Positions 21,788-30,844 are shown, numbered from the stretch's first letter. The stretch: DNA of 64,000 nt from Bradyrhizobium liaoningense (GCF_018130825.1 NZ_JAFCJS010000001.1:248001-312000), one strand, 5' to 3'. Program-made: numbers and translations. Notes: generated by a model not told the origin, from the letters alone.

Positions 21788-22117
21788 CTAGATCGCCTCT
21801 TTGAGTTCCTTGACCGGGCGGAACGCGACCTTCTTGCTCGCCTTGATGTGAATGGCTTCGCCGGTGGAGGGATTGCGGCCGGTGCGGGCGGCGCGCTTGC
21901 GGACCTGGAGGATGCCGAGCCCCACGATGCGGACCCGGTCACCCTTCTTCAGGTGCTTGGTGATCAGATCGACCATGTCGGTCAGGACGGCCTCGGCGTG
22001 CTTCTTGGACAGGTCCTGGCTCTCGGCGATATCGGCGGCGAGGTGCTTGAGCGTGATGGTGGCGGGAGCAACTGCCTTCTTTGCCGAATCCTTCTTTGCC
22101 GAATCCTTTTTTGCCAT
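21788..22117 (-). CDS. HU/IHF-family DNA-binding protein with Lys/Ala N-terminal extension
   Basis: A 109-aa nucleoid protein. The HU/IHF fold occupies residues 20-109, with VRIVGLGILQVRKRAARTGRNPSTGEAIHIKASKKVAFRPVK containing the DNA-bending beta arm and the RNPxTG motif. The first 18 residues are a Lys/Ser/Ala extension with three DSAKK-type repeats, encoded by near-perfect 15-bp DNA repeats. The start at 22117 has a strong GAGGAGG 7 nt upstream; the frame upstream of it is not coding. It lacks close partners. Classical HU is about 90 aa, so the basic tail may add nonspecific DNA binding. Confidence 0.9.
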   Translation of the reverse strand: MAKKDSAKKDSAKKAVAPATITLKHLAADIAESQDLSKKHAEAVLTDMVDLITKHLKKGDRVRIVGLGILQVRKRAARTGRNPSTGEAIHIKASKKVAFRPVKELKEAI

Positions 22118-22303
22118 GTCTGGCCTCCTCAATGACAGGGAAGCCCCGGAAAAGCCGGAAAAGCATGGGGATCCCTTCTTAAGTCCTGGAAGGCGTAGAC
22201 GATTCGGACGCGGGCTGACTATGCCACGGGTTCCCGACTTCGCGGACAAGGCCGCGAAAGGCGTCGAGAAGTTCGGACTAAGGCTATGAAGGGATTGCCA
22301 AAA

Positions 22304-22380
<77 letters not shown>

Positions 22381-22484
22381 GTGGCTCGCTGAAAGCGCGC
22401 GGAACGAGGGGGGACTTAAAGGCGGGGCTTGGTGAAGTCAAGGACGTTGCGCTTCGCCAGCACATCTCGGCTAAGCATTGCTCT

Positions 22485-22516
22485 GGAAAACGAAAAAGGC
22501 CGCCCGGAGGCGGCCT
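22485..22516 (-). terminator. Rho-independent terminator of the 67-aa protein gene
   Basis: On the minus strand AGGCCGCC and GGGCGGCCT form a GC stem with a 3-nt loop, followed by TTTTTCGTTTT. It lies 25 bp after the stop codon of the small membrane protein gene. Confidence 0.85.
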
Positions 22517-22540
22517 CTGGTTAGCCCGGAGCAGGGCTTA

Positions 22541-22744
22541 TCAGCGAATCTCCGACGTGCCCGCGCTGGTGATCGCCACCGGCTTGCCGGCCTTGATCAC
22601 CTGACTGGACTGGGCGGTCTGGCCGTAATCGGCATTGGTACGGGCCGCGATCCCGAATCCGGCCACCACAATGCCGGCCACCAGCGCCACCACCACGATC
22701 TTCAGGTGGGTCGCACGATCAGCAGAGTGAATTGAGTGGTTCAT
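22541..22744 (-). CDS. small membrane protein
   Basis: A 67-aa protein with one membrane segment at about residues 16-34 (IVVVALVAGIVVAGFGIAA) and a polar C-terminal tail rich in Ser, Thr and Gln. I do not recognise a named family, though short single-span proteins like this are common in Bradyrhizobium. It has GGGAGGCTC upstream as ribosome binding site and its own strong terminator, which supports a real and independently transcribed gene. Function is unknown. Confidence 0.75.
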   Translation of the reverse strand: MNHSIHSADRATHLKIVVVALVAGIVVAGFGIAARTNADYGQTAQSSQVIKAGKPVAITSAGTSEIR

Positions 22745-22845
22745 GTGAGCCTCCCGACGGGCTTTGCCGCCGTCTATGGGCTCTTCTTCTAAGGGCCATC
22801 TGTTTCCGGATGGTTTCGCGGGTTCCGCAAAATGGTTTCATCTGC

Positions 22846-22870
22846 CCGCCCGGCTGGTTTCGCCGGGCGG
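22846..22870. repeat. long GC-rich hairpin after the MFS gene
   Basis: CCGCCCGGC and GCCGGGCGG are a perfect 9-bp inverted repeat around a 7-nt loop. It lies 17 bp beyond the MFS stop codon. No T-run follows on the minus strand. The word TGGTTTC occurs three times within 22811-22861, so this may be a structured intergenic repeat instead of a classical terminator. Confidence 0.5.
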
Positions 22871-22887
22871 TGGCGCGGGGCCCGCTT

Positions 22888-24183
22888 TCAGGCCGCGGCC
22901 CGGCCGATATCGTTCCGGATCGAGCGGGCGGCCCAGACGAACAGGAGCGCGCCGAGCGTGGTCGTGACCGCCGCCGAGAGCAGCGAATAGCGCACCGCTT
23001 CCGCGCCATAGCTGCCCTTCAGGGCATCGTTGACCATCCCTACGGCGAGCGGGCCGACACCCTGGCCGAAGCAGGTGGCTGTCAGCGCGATCAGCGCGGA
23101 GGCCAGCGCGCGCATGCTGGGTTTTGCCACGGTCTGCGCGATCGCGAAGATCGGGCCGAGATGAAAGCCGACCAGGAACGAGGTCAGCGCCAGCATCGCC
23201 ACCATCATCGCGAAATCCTGCGTCAGCATGCAGAGCGCGAACACCGGTCCGGCGAGGCCTGAGGTGATCGCGGGCGCCCACAGTTTCCAGCGGTCGTCGC
23301 GGCGGCTGATTTGCGCCACCACGAAGCCGCCGAGCAGGGTGCCCGCCATGCCGGCGAGGCCCTTGAAGGTGCCGGCATAGGTGCCGATCTCGGCGCTCGA
23401 CAAATGGTGCACGCGGGCCAGGAACGGCGGGATCCAGGCCGCGGTCGCATAGTTGGTGTAGGTGGTGAGGCAGAAGCCGATCAGCACGATGATGAAGCTC
23501 TGCTGGGACGCGAGGAAGCGCAGCGTCGGGCCGAGCGGCTCGGGCACAAAACTCTCCTGCATGGCGCCGCGCTTCGGCTCGGAGATCGTCAGCCACAGGA
23601 CAGCCGCGAGCAGGATGCCGGGCAGGCCGGCGACGTAGAAGGCCATCCGCCAGCCATAATGCTGGTTGACGTAGCCGCCGACGAAATAGCCGAGGAAGAC
23701 GCCGAGATAGGTGCCGATGGCGTAGATGCCGAGCGCGCGCGGTCGCTCGTTCTTGGCGAAGAGATCGGCGACGATCGACTGCGAGGCCGGGGATCCCGCG
23801 GATTCGCCGATGCCGACGCCGATGCGTGCCAGCGCCAGCGAGGTCAGGCTGGTGGCCGCGCCGCACAGAGCCGTCATCGCACTCCAGAACGCGAAGGCGA
23901 CGGCGACGATGTTGCGCCGGTTCAGCCGGTCGGCGACGCGCGCGATGGGAATGCCGAGCAGGGAATAGAACAGCGCGAAGCCGAACCCTGCGAGCAGGCC
24001 CATCATGGTGTCGCTGAGGGCGAACTCCTTCTTGATCGGCTCGATCAGGACGTTGAAGATCGTGCGGTCGAGGAAGTTCAGCGCGTAGATGACGGTGAGC
24101 AGCCCCAGCACGTAGTAGCGCCGCGCGGAGGGCTTTGCCGCCGCAGCCGTTTGCACCGACACTTGTGACGTTACATCGACCAT
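22888..24183 (-). CDS. MFS transporter, Spinster-like
   Basis: A 431-aa major facilitator protein with twelve membrane segments. Near residue 40 stands LNFLDRTIFNVLIEPIKKEF, typical of the Spinster-like and aromatic-acid branches, and the loop motif GIPIARVADRLNRRNIV (motif A variant) follows TM2. The start at 24183 was chosen because GGGGGAAG precedes it; the earlier TTG lies inside that ribosome binding site. It follows the Rieske oxygenase gene by 57 bp on the same strand, so it probably imports the oxygenase substrate or exports a product. The compound is unknown. Confidence 0.88.
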   Translation of the reverse strand: MVDVTSQVSVQTAAAAKPSARRYYVLGLLTVIYALNFLDRTIFNVLIEPIKKEFALSDTMMGLLAGFGFALFYSLLGIPIARVADRLNRRNIVAVAFAFWSAMTALCGAATSLTSLALARIGVGIGESAGSPASQSIVADLFAKNERPRALGIYAIGTYLGVFLGYFVGGYVNQHYGWRMAFYVAGLPGILLAAVLWLTISEPKRGAMQESFVPEPLGPTLRFLASQQSFIIVLIGFCLTTYTNYATAAWIPPFLARVHHLSSAEIGTYAGTFKGLAGMAGTLLGGFVVAQISRRDDRWKLWAPAITSGLAGPVFALCMLTQDFAMMVAMLALTSFLVGFHLGPIFAIAQTVAKPSMRALASALIALTATCFGQGVGPLAVGMVNDALKGSYGAEAVRYSLLSAAVTTTLGALLFVWAARSIRNDIGRAAA

Positions 24184-24219
24184 CGCTTCCCCCAATTTGT
24201 CTTTGTTGTCGTTGTCGGT

Positions 24220-24236
24220 CCAGCCCTGTGGGCTGG
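24220..24236 (-). other. intercistronic hairpin between oxygenase and MFS genes
   Basis: CCAGCCC and GGGCTGG form a perfect 7-bp stem with a 3-nt loop, four bases after the oxygenase stop. No T-run follows, so it more likely stabilises or divides a joint transcript than ends it. Confidence 0.4.
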
Positions 24237-24240
24237 TGGC

Positions 24241-25431
24241 TCAGCCTTCGCGGATGTAATTCCCCGCTTCGAACTCGACCGGCGGCGTGCTCGCATCAAA
24301 GGACACGCCGATCGGATCGCGGCCCGCGGCGAGCGCGTCGAGCTGGTCGCTCAGCATGCGCCGGATCATCAGGATGCCGCGGTCGCTCTGGCCGAAATGC
24401 TCCTCGGAGTGAACCGTCACCTCGCCCTGGCCGACCTGGGCCTCATAGTCGCCCGGGAATTGCTGGTGCTCTTCCTCGCTCATGTCCCACCAGAATTTTC
24501 CGTTGAACTTCGAGCGCATGCGGCTGATCTCGCCGGGAGCCTTGACGCGGCCGGCGACATAGATGCGGAACGAGCTGTCGTCGATCGGCAACACCCAGCC
24601 GATCGATTCGACGCGGGCGAACTGCGCGACCCGCGGGTTCGGCACCACGCGCAGCGTCGGCAGCGCTGCCTCGCTGACGCGATAAAACACCTTGCCGTCG
24701 TCCTGCTTGCGCTCGGAGCGCACGAGCACGCCGCGCGGCGATTTCTCGAATTTCACCTCCGGGATCGACGCCATCATGTTGGTGAATTGCGGGCCCGAGA
24801 ACGAGCCGTGCAGCACCGGCACGTGGTAGGGGTCGACCACGTTCTCGAAATGCTGGAGCCAGTTGCAGGGGATGATCGCGGGACCGCCGCCGCCGATCGA
24901 GGAATCGTCGGCCTCGACCAGCTCGCCGTCATCCATCTTTTCCAGGCACTCATAGCGCGGCAGCACCGGGCGCTTCTCGGCCGGGCCCATATAGGCGAAG
25001 ATCAGCCCGTAGCGTTCCTCGACCGGATACCAGGGCTGGCGGATCTTGTCCTTGAACTGGCCGCCATCGGGCTCGCAGGGCTGCTCCAGGCAGTGGCCTT
25101 CGGTGTCGAACTTCCAGCCGTGATAGCAGCAGCGGATGCCGTCCTCCTCGACCTTTCCGTAATAGAGCGTGGTGCCGCGGTGGCAGCAGCGGGCGTGCAG
25201 GAGCCCGGCGCGCCCATGCTTGTCGCGGAACAGCACCAGGTCCTCGCCCAGCGCGCGCACCTTCTTCGGCGTGTCGGTGGCATCGCTGGTGAGCCCGACC
25301 GGATGCCAGTAGCGGCGCAGCAGTTCGCCCATCGGCGTGCCGCGCACGACCGAGGTGAGCTCGGTACGCGTGTGCGCCGGCTTCATCGCATAGGCCGTGC
25401 CGAGATCACGATCCCGCTGGGTGATGGTCAT
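24241..25431 (-). CDS. Rieske non-heme iron oxygenase, phthalate 4,5-dioxygenase-like large subunit
   Basis: A 396-aa oxygenase component that would activate O2 for ring hydroxylation or O-demethylation of an aromatic compound. The Rieske [2Fe-2S] site is Cys82-x-His84 and Cys101-x2-His104 with the canonical 16-residue gap (RCCHRGTT, CCYHGWKF). The mononuclear iron site is visible in NVVDPYHVPVLHG (Asp200, His203, His208). The order and the C-terminal segment (SDRGILMIRRMLSDQLDALAAGRDP) match the phthalate dioxygenase group. No reductase or ferredoxin gene is adjacent, so electrons must come from a protein encoded elsewhere. It is divergent from a MarR regulator and followed by an MFS transporter. 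Confidence 0.9.
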   Translation of the reverse strand: MTITQRDRDLGTAYAMKPAHTRTELTSVVRGTPMGELLRRYWHPVGLTSDATDTPKKVRALGEDLVLFRDKHGRAGLLHARCCHRGTTLYYGKVEEDGIRCCYHGWKFDTEGHCLEQPCEPDGGQFKDKIRQPWYPVEERYGLIFAYMGPAEKRPVLPRYECLEKMDDGELVEADDSSIGGGGPAIIPCNWLQHFENVVDPYHVPVLHGSFSGPQFTNMMASIPEVKFEKSPRGVLVRSERKQDDGKVFYRVSEAALPTLRVVPNPRVAQFARVESIGWVLPIDDSSFRIYVAGRVKAPGEISRMRSKFNGKFWWDMSEEEHQQFPGDYEAQVGQGEVTVHSEEHFGQSDRGILMIRRMLSDQLDALAAGRDPIGVSFDASTPPVEFEAGNYIREG

Positions 25432-25503
25432 GCTGCTCCTCCCGCTGTCGGCCGTGCTGGCCGGGCCTTTTTGATGTCTTGGCCGCAGTGAAAGTTAATT
25501 CGA

Positions 25504-25514
25504 TGACATTGTCA
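25504..25514. promoter_or_regulatory. TGACA-N-TGTCA palindrome, candidate MarR operator
   Basis: A perfect 5-1-5 inverted repeat, TGACATTGTCA, lies between the divergent oxygenase and MarR genes, 73 bp before the oxygenase start and 99 bp before the MarR start. It is AT-richer than the surroundings, as expected for a promoter. MarR binding is inferred from position. Confidence 0.45.
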
Positions 25515-25612
25515 ACGATCTTCTAAATGCCTCTTAATCGCATTTGAGGAGAAGGGCTGGCCGCAGCGGGCTCAGGCTTGGCAGGGCCGGGCTTTCTTGG
25601 CAGAGGTGGACG

Positions 25613-26125
25613 ATGAACCAGACACCGAGCAGGGACGGGTGGACGGCCCCCGAGCCGGGCGAGAGCGAGCCGGCGCCGATCACCGCGATGCTGTCCTCGC
25701 GGCTGATGGTGCTCGCCAATCTGCTCAAGCGCGGCGCCATCCTGCGCTACAAGCGCCTCACCGGATTGTCCTCCGTCGAGTTCGGTCTCGTCGCCTCGCT
25801 CGGCCGGCGTCCGCCGATGAGCGTGGCGCGGCTCGCCGAGGCCGTCGGCCAGGACAAGGGGCAGATCAGCCGCGCTCTGGCCAATCTGGTGTCGCGCAAG
25901 CTGATCGCGAAATCGGCAAATCCGAAAGATAGCCGAGAGGTGCTGATCTCGCTCACCGCGGCGGGCCTCGCCGCGCATGATGCGATCGTCGAAGGCGCGC
26001 AGGAGCGCAACCGCCGCCTGCTGGAACATCTGAGCCCAGCCGAGTTCGACATGCTGCTGCAGCAGGTCGATCAGCTCACGGCGATCGCCGCCGAGATGCT
26101 CGAGAGCGAGAAGAATTCGCGCTGA
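25613..26125 (+). CDS. MarR-family transcriptional regulator
   Basis: A 170-aa winged-helix regulator. The winged helix covers about residues 55-125: LSSVEFGLVASLGRRPPMSVARLAEAVGQDKGQISRALANLVSRKLIAKSANPKDSREVLISLT, with the recognition helix KGQISRALANLV and the wing DSREVLISLT. N- and C-terminal helices form the dimer interface. The start at 25613 follows GAGGTGG. MarR proteins usually repress divergent catabolic genes and release DNA on binding a phenolic ligand, so it is the natural controller of the adjacent oxygenase/MFS pair. The N-terminal 25 residues are Pro/Glu rich and probably disordered. Confidence 0.9.
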   Translation: MNQTPSRDGWTAPEPGESEPAPITAMLSSRLMVLANLLKRGAILRYKRLTGLSSVEFGLVASLGRRPPMSVARLAEAVGQDKGQISRALANLVSRKLIAKSANPKDSREVLISLTAAGLAAHDAIVEGAQERNRRLLEHLSPAEFDMLLQQVDQLTAIAAEMLESEKNSR

Positions 26126-26159
26126 CGTTCCCGATCGTGCCCGGGAACAATGGATCGAT

Positions 26160-26178
26160 TCTAAGAGTCGCTCTAAGA
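26160..26178. promoter_or_regulatory. direct repeat TCTAAGA-N5-TCTAAGA before the TonB receptor gene
   Basis: Two identical 7-mers 12 bp apart (26160-26166 and 26172-26178), about 90 bp before the receptor start, in an AT-richer patch. Iron-responsive regulators of rhizobia (Irr, RirA) bind TCTAA-containing elements, but their sites are usually inverted repeats, so the assignment is tentative. Confidence 0.3.
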
Positions 26179-26265
26179 AGCTTTCAATTAGGGAAATCGA
26201 GCGCCCTCACATAAGCGTCACCATCAGGCGCATGCCGTGCCGGGACACGGCATGACGCATCAAAC

Positions 26266-28560
26266 ATGCAGCTTTGGGGTGGCGCGTTGAACAGTCTTGG
26301 AATGCTGCGGTCGGCCGTGTTGGCGACCGCATCCGCTTGGGTTTTGGTGCCGCAGGCATCGCTCGCACAATCGTCCACGCAGAGCGGCGCGCAGAACCTG
26401 CCGTCCGTGACCGTCACCGCACCGGAAGCGCGCCGCCGCGCACCCGCCTCCGCCGCGCGCAGCGCGCCACGGCGATCGGTGCAGGCCGCGAACAGAAGCA
26501 AGCCGCAGCCCCAGCGCAATGCCGGCTTCGTCGAGACGCCGCGCGGCCCGGTGCGCGGCTACGTCGCCGGCCGCAGCTCGTCCGGCACCAAGACCGACAC
26601 GCCGATCATGGAGACACCGCAATCGGTGTCCGTCATCGGCGCGGAGCAGATCCGCGACCAGAAGCCGAACAAGCTCGACGAGGTGCTGCGCTATACCGCC
26701 GGCGTGCGGGCAGGGACCTTTGGTGCGGATACGCGCAACGACTGGTGGCTGATCCGCGGCTTCAAGTCCGACGATATCGGCCTGTTTCTCGACGGCATGC
26801 AGCTGTTCTACACGTCCTATGCGAGCTGGAAGCTCCAGCCGTTCAACATGGAGCGCGTCGAGGTGCTGCGCGGTCCGTCGGCGGTGCTTTACGGCGGATC
26901 GAGCCCGAGCGGCATCGTCAACGTCATCAGCAAGATGCCGCCGGCCGAGCCGATCCGCTACGTCGAGACCGGCGTCAACAATTTCGGCAATGCCTATGTC
27001 GGTTTCGATTTCGGCGGTCCGGTCGCGACGCAGCCTCAGGACGGCAAGCTGTTCTACCGCGTCGTCGGTCAGGTTCAGAACGGCCCGACGCAGGTCAACT
27101 TCACGCCCGACAACAATTACTTCATCGCTCCGTCATTCACCTGGAAGCCGGATGCCGACACCACCTTCACGGTGCTGGCGTCGGCCTCCAAGCAGGACAC
27201 GCGTGGAATCAACTTCCTGCCTTACCAGGGCACGGTGACCAGCGCGCCGTTCGGCAAGATCTCGACCAGCTTCTTCGCCGGCGATCCCAGCGTCGACAAG
27301 TTCACGCGCGAGCAGGAGATGCTCGGCTATCAGTTCGAGCGCAATCTGACCGACGACCTGACGTTCCGGCAGAATGCGCGGTTCGCACATGTCGACGTGA
27401 CCTATCGCGGCTACGTGGCCAGCGGCTACACCAGCGCGGCGACCGGCGATCTCTTCCGTTACAATTGGTATGCAAAGGATACGGCCAATCAGGCCAATCT
27501 CGACAATCAGTTGGAGTATCGCTTCAACACCGGACCGGTAAGGCACACGATGCTGTTCGGCGTCGACCTGAAGGGCTACCAGATCGACGACTATCAGGCT
27601 TTCAACTTCTTCGGCGTGCCGTCGATCAACGTCCTAAATCCAGCATATGGTGTCGGCGACATTCCGATCACGGGCGCGCCGTTCCGCAATTTCCAGATCA
27701 CGCAGAAGCAGGCCGGCACCTATCTCCAGGACCAGATGAAGCTCGGCAACTTCACGCTGGTCTTGAGCGGCCGCAACGACTGGGTCGAGACGACCCAGGC
27801 CGCCCGAGACACCGGCGCCGTCGTCGGCCAGCGTGACGACAGCAAGTTCAGCGGGCGTGCCGGACTGATCTACAATTGCGACAACGGAATTGCGCCCTAC
27901 GTCTCCTATGCGACGAGCTACAATCCGATCATCGGCCTCAATGCGACGAACCAGTTGTTCCTGCCGGAGACCGGCCAGCAGGCCGAGATCGGCGTGAAGG
28001 TCGCGCCGAAGGGTTTCGATGGCTACTTCACCGCCTCGGTTTTCGACCTGAAGCGGCAGAACGTGGCGTCCACCGCGCCGGGCGCGATCGTCACGTTGCA
28101 GAACCAGACCGCAGAGGTCACCTCGCGCGGCATCGAGCTCGAAGCGGTGGCCAATGCCACGAAGGAGCTGAAGCTGATCGGCGCCTTCACCGCCTATCAT
28201 CTCTTCAACAGCAAGGATATCGACCCCTCGGTGATCGGCAAGACGCCGACCAACACGCCCGAGATGCTGGTGTCGGGCTGGGCCGACTACACCTTCAAGG
28301 ACGGACCGCTTGAGGGCTTCGGCTTCGGCGGCGGCGTCCGCTATATCGGCTCCTCCTGGGCCGACATCGCCAACACCCTCGAAGTTCCCGCGGTGGTGCT
28401 CGGCGATCTCACGGTCCATTACGAATGGCAGAACTGGCGCACGGCACTCAATGTGATCAACGTGACCGACAAGATCTATGTCGCGAGCTGCGCCTCGGAC
28501 GGGGCCTGCTTCTACGGCGACCGCCGGCGCGTCACCGCCAGCGTCTCCTACAAATGGTGA
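26266..28560 (+). CDS. TonB-dependent siderophore receptor
   Basis: A 764-aa outer-membrane receptor that imports a ferric siderophore, probably hydroxamate type (FhuA/ferrichrome-like), using TonB energy. A signal peptide ends near residue 35 (VPQASLAQS). Residues 40-85 are Ala/Arg/Pro rich. The plug domain follows from about 115 (METPQSVSVIGAEQIRDQKPNKLDEVLRYTAGV) with the LRGPSAVLYGGSSPSGIVNVISKMP signature. A 22-strand barrel fills the rest, ending YKW with the aromatic C-terminus expected for outer-membrane insertion. The start is uncertain: an ATG 12 codons later (MLRSAVLATAS) gives a more compact signal peptide. No siderophore ABC genes adjoin. Confidence 0.92.
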   Translation: MQLWGGALNSLGMLRSAVLATASAWVLVPQASLAQSSTQSGAQNLPSVTVTAPEARRRAPASAARSAPRRSVQAANRSKPQPQRNAGFVETPRGPVRGYVAGRSSSGTKTDTPIMETPQSVSVIGAEQIRDQKPNKLDEVLRYTAGVRAGTFGADTRNDWWLIRGFKSDDIGLFLDGMQLFYTSYASWKLQPFNMERVEVLRGPSAVLYGGSSPSGIVNVISKMPPAEPIRYVETGVNNFGNAYVGFDFGGPVATQPQDGKLFYRVVGQVQNGPTQVNFTPDNNYFIAPSFTWKPDADTTFTVLASASKQDTRGINFLPYQGTVTSAPFGKISTSFFAGDPSVDKFTREQEMLGYQFERNLTDDLTFRQNARFAHVDVTYRGYVASGYTSAATGDLFRYNWYAKDTANQANLDNQLEYRFNTGPVRHTMLFGVDLKGYQIDDYQAFNFFGVPSINVLNPAYGVGDIPITGAPFRNFQITQKQAGTYLQDQMKLGNFTLVLSGRNDWVETTQAARDTGAVVGQRDDSKFSGRAGLIYNCDNGIAPYVSYATSYNPIIGLNATNQLFLPETGQQAEIGVKVAPKGFDGYFTASVFDLKRQNVASTAPGAIVTLQNQTAEVTSRGIELEAVANATKELKLIGAFTAYHLFNSKDIDPSVIGKTPTNTPEMLVSGWADYTFKDGPLEGFGFGGGVRYIGSSWADIANTLEVPAVVLGDLTVHYEWQNWRTALNVINVTDKIYVASCASDGACFYGDRRRVTASVSYKW

Positions 28561-29275
28561 AGCAAGGGATGAGGAGAGGCGGGGGCAGCATCGAGCGCCC
28601 CTGATCTCGATCATCCCGAGGCTCTACCGACCGGACGACCGCTGATCTCCCATCGGGAGATCGATGAGCTCCCGGGCCATGCCCCCCGGCCCGAAGCTCA
28701 TGCGAGCGCGGCGCGTGCGACGGCCCAGCAAGTCGCCGCCGCGCTCGCGGTCGCTCCGGATCGGATGCTGTCCTGACGCATTCGCCGGACGAGGTGCGGT
28801 CCCGTCATGATGCATGGCTGACCAGCCGCGCCTGCGGATACGGATATTGCCGCGCATGTCCTGCCTGCGCCCGCGACCTTCACCGGCCCTCCGTTGCGCC
28901 AACCGGCCGGGTCAGTATGTCGCCCGAGTGACGGAAAGGGCCGTCACGGCCGTTATTGCCTGGGTCTGGGTGCGCTGCCGCACGAAAAACCCGAGAATTT
29001 TGACCGGACGCTGTGTCGCAAATCGCGGTCCTGGTCCGCGCCCCACAATCTCAGAACAAGCCACCGTGCAAAACTGTGGTCACCCTTGCTGGTCTGGGCG
29101 ATCTGCTCCATACCAACCGCGGGGTGATTCCGGGATTTCCACCGTTCTGGGGGCGGCAAAGGGCCTGAAAAGAGCGTGTCTTGCGCCCATTGGTGCACTG
29201 CGCTAAGGCTCAGAATAATTCCAAATCGGGACGAATCCGCGGCTCCCCCGACGTCGCGGGAAAAAGGGCTCGTCA
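28561..29275. other. 715-bp gap before the complex I operon, no convincing gene
   Basis: Open frames here on both strands (for example 28624-28902 and 28814-29206) are Arg/Pro/Ala-rich, lack ribosome binding sites and resemble no family. The last 80 bp before nuoA are AT-richer (AATAATTCC near 29215) and must hold the operon promoter and leader. I cannot place a -35/-10 pair with confidence. The middle may contain gene debris. Confidence 0.6.
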
Positions 29276-29641
29276 ATGAGCGGCATTCTACAGAACTATC
29301 TTCCACTCGTCGTCTTTATAGGGGTAGCGGGCCTCATCGGCCTCGTGCTGCTGATCGCGCCGTTCATCGTGGCGTTCCAGCAGCCGGACCCGGAAAAGCT
29401 GTCGGCGTATGAGTGCGGTTTCAACGCCTTCGACGACGCGCGAATGAAGTTCGACGTCCGCTTCTATCTGGTCGCCATCCTCTTCATCATCTTCGACCTC
29501 GAGGTGGCGTTCCTGTTTCCCTGGGCGGTGGCGTTCGGCAAGCTTGGCGCGACCGGCTTCTGGTCCATGGTGGTGTTCCTCGCCGTGCTGACGGTCGGGT
29601 TCGCCTATGAATGGAAGAAAGGGGCACTGGAATGGGATTGA
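29276..29641 (+). CDS. nuoA: NADH-quinone oxidoreductase subunit A
   Basis: A 121-aa membrane subunit of respiratory complex I, which oxidises NADH, reduces quinone and pumps protons. Three membrane segments are visible (about residues 9-30, 60-82, 88-108). The conserved loop after TM1, [40 protein letters not shown], has the Cys that marks the quinone-cavity loop. The ending [11 protein letters not shown] is standard. It starts the 14-gene operon and its stop overlaps the nuoB start by 10 bp. Confidence 0.97.
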   Translation: MSGILQNYLPLVVFIGVAGLIGLVLLIAPFIVAFQQPDPEKLSAYECGFNAFDDARMKFDVRFYLVAILFIIFDLEVAFLFPWAVAFGKLGATGFWSMVVFLAVLTVGFAYEWKKGALEWD

Positions 29642-30219
29642 ACCCTGCACCGTCCGCCGGTCCGGTCGTTGCACCGGCCCCAAAGGGCATTCTGGATCCG
29701 TCGACCGGCAAGCCGGTCGGGGCCAATGATCCGTTCTTCCTCGAGGTCAACTCCGAGCTGTCCGACAAGGGCTTCTTCGTGGCCGCGACCGACGATCTCA
29801 TCACCTGGGCCCGTACCGGCTCGCTGATGTGGATGACGTTCGGTCTCGCCTGCTGCGCCGTCGAGATGATGCAGGTGTCGATGCCGCGCTACGACGTCGA
29901 GCGCTTCGGCTTCGCCCCGCGTGCCTCGCCGCGCCAGTCCGACGTGATGATCGTCGCGGGCACGCTGACCAACAAGATGGCGCCCGCGCTGCGCAAGGTC
30001 TACGACCAGATGCCCGAGCCGCGCTACGTCATCTCGATGGGCTCCTGCGCCAATGGCGGCGGCTACTACCACTATTCCTACTCGGTCGTGCGCGGCTGCG
30101 ACCGCATCGTGCCGATCGACATCTACGTGCCGGGCTGCCCGCCCACGGCGGAAGCGCTGCTCTACGGCGTGCTGCTGCTGCAGAAGAAGATCCGCCGCAC
30201 CGGCACCATCGAACGCTAA
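29632..30219 (+). CDS. nuoB: NADH-quinone oxidoreductase subunit B
   Basis: A 195-aa peripheral-arm subunit that carries iron-sulfur cluster N2, the last electron carrier before quinone. The cluster Cys are visible: the tandem pair in [10 protein letters not shown], one in [12 protein letters not shown] and one in [11 protein letters not shown]. The start at 29632 (MGLNPAPS) overlaps nuoA. The N-terminal 25 residues are Pro/Ala rich, longer than in E. coli and usual for alphaproteobacteria. Arg-rich [19 protein letters not shown] lies next to the quinone channel. Confidence 0.97.
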   Translation: MGLNPAPSAGPVVAPAPKGILDPSTGKPVGANDPFFLEVNSELSDKGFFVAATDDLITWARTGSLMWMTFGLACCAVEMMQVSMPRYDVERFGFAPRASPRQSDVMIVAGTLTNKMAPALRKVYDQMPEPRYVISMGSCANGGGYYHYSYSVVRGCDRIVPIDIYVPGCPPTAEALLYGVLLLQKKIRRTGTIER

Positions 30220-30230
30220 GGTTTTACGTC

Positions 30231-30842
30231 ATGGACGACGCCAAGCTCGACGCACTGGGGCAGACGATCGTTAGCGCGCTTCCGGGCGCCGCCACCGGTC
30301 ACACGGTGGCCTTCAACCAGCTCACAGTTGATGTCGAGGCCAGCAAGATCGTCGAGGTGGTCAAGTACCTCCGCGACGATCCGAACTGCCGTTTCGTCAA
30401 CTTCACCGACATCACGGCTGCGGACTATCCGTCGCGCGAAAAGCGCTTCGACGTGATCTATCACTTCCTGTCACCCACCCTGAACACGCGCATCCGCCTC
30501 AAGGCCCAGGCCGACGAGACCACCCAGGTGCCGTCGCTGATCGAGGTGTTCCCGGGCGCCGACTGGTTCGAGCGCGAGGCCTACGACCTCTACGGCGTGT
30601 TCTTCGTCGGCCATCCCGACATGCGCCGCATCCTCACCGATTACGGTTTCGAGGGCCATCCGCTGCGCAAGGATTTCCCGCTTACCGGCTTCGTCGAGGT
30701 CCGCTACGACGACCAGGAGAAGCGGGTGGTGTACGAGCCTGTCCGGCTCAACCAGGAATTCCGCAAGTTTGATTTCTTGTCGCCGTGGGAAGGCGCGGAC
30801 TATCCGCTGCCTGGCGACGAAAAGGCGGGGCCGAAGGTCTGA
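30231..30842 (+). CDS. nuoC: NADH-quinone oxidoreductase subunit C
   Basis: A 203-aa subunit of the peripheral arm (30-kDa type), separate from NuoD as in mitochondria and alphaproteobacteria and unlike the fused E. coli form. Signature segments are [27 protein letters not shown] near residue 55 and [42 protein letters not shown] near residue 112, the family's diagnostic stretch. It binds no cofactor and holds NuoB and NuoD in place. It begins 11 bp after nuoB and ends 2 bp before nuoD. Confidence 0.97.
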   Translation: MDDAKLDALGQTIVSALPGAATGHTVAFNQLTVDVEASKIVEVVKYLRDDPNCRFVNFTDITAADYPSREKRFDVIYHFLSPTLNTRIRLKAQADETTQVPSLIEVFPGADWFEREAYDLYGVFFVGHPDMRRILTDYGFEGHPLRKDFPLTGFVEVRYDDQEKRVVYEPVRLNQEFRKFDFLSPWEGADYPLPGDEKAGPKV

Positions 30843-30844
30843 TC

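Noticed and set aside
28624..29206. possible small genes between the TonB receptor gene and nuoA
   Set aside because: Arg/Pro-rich translations, no ribosome binding site, no recognisable family.
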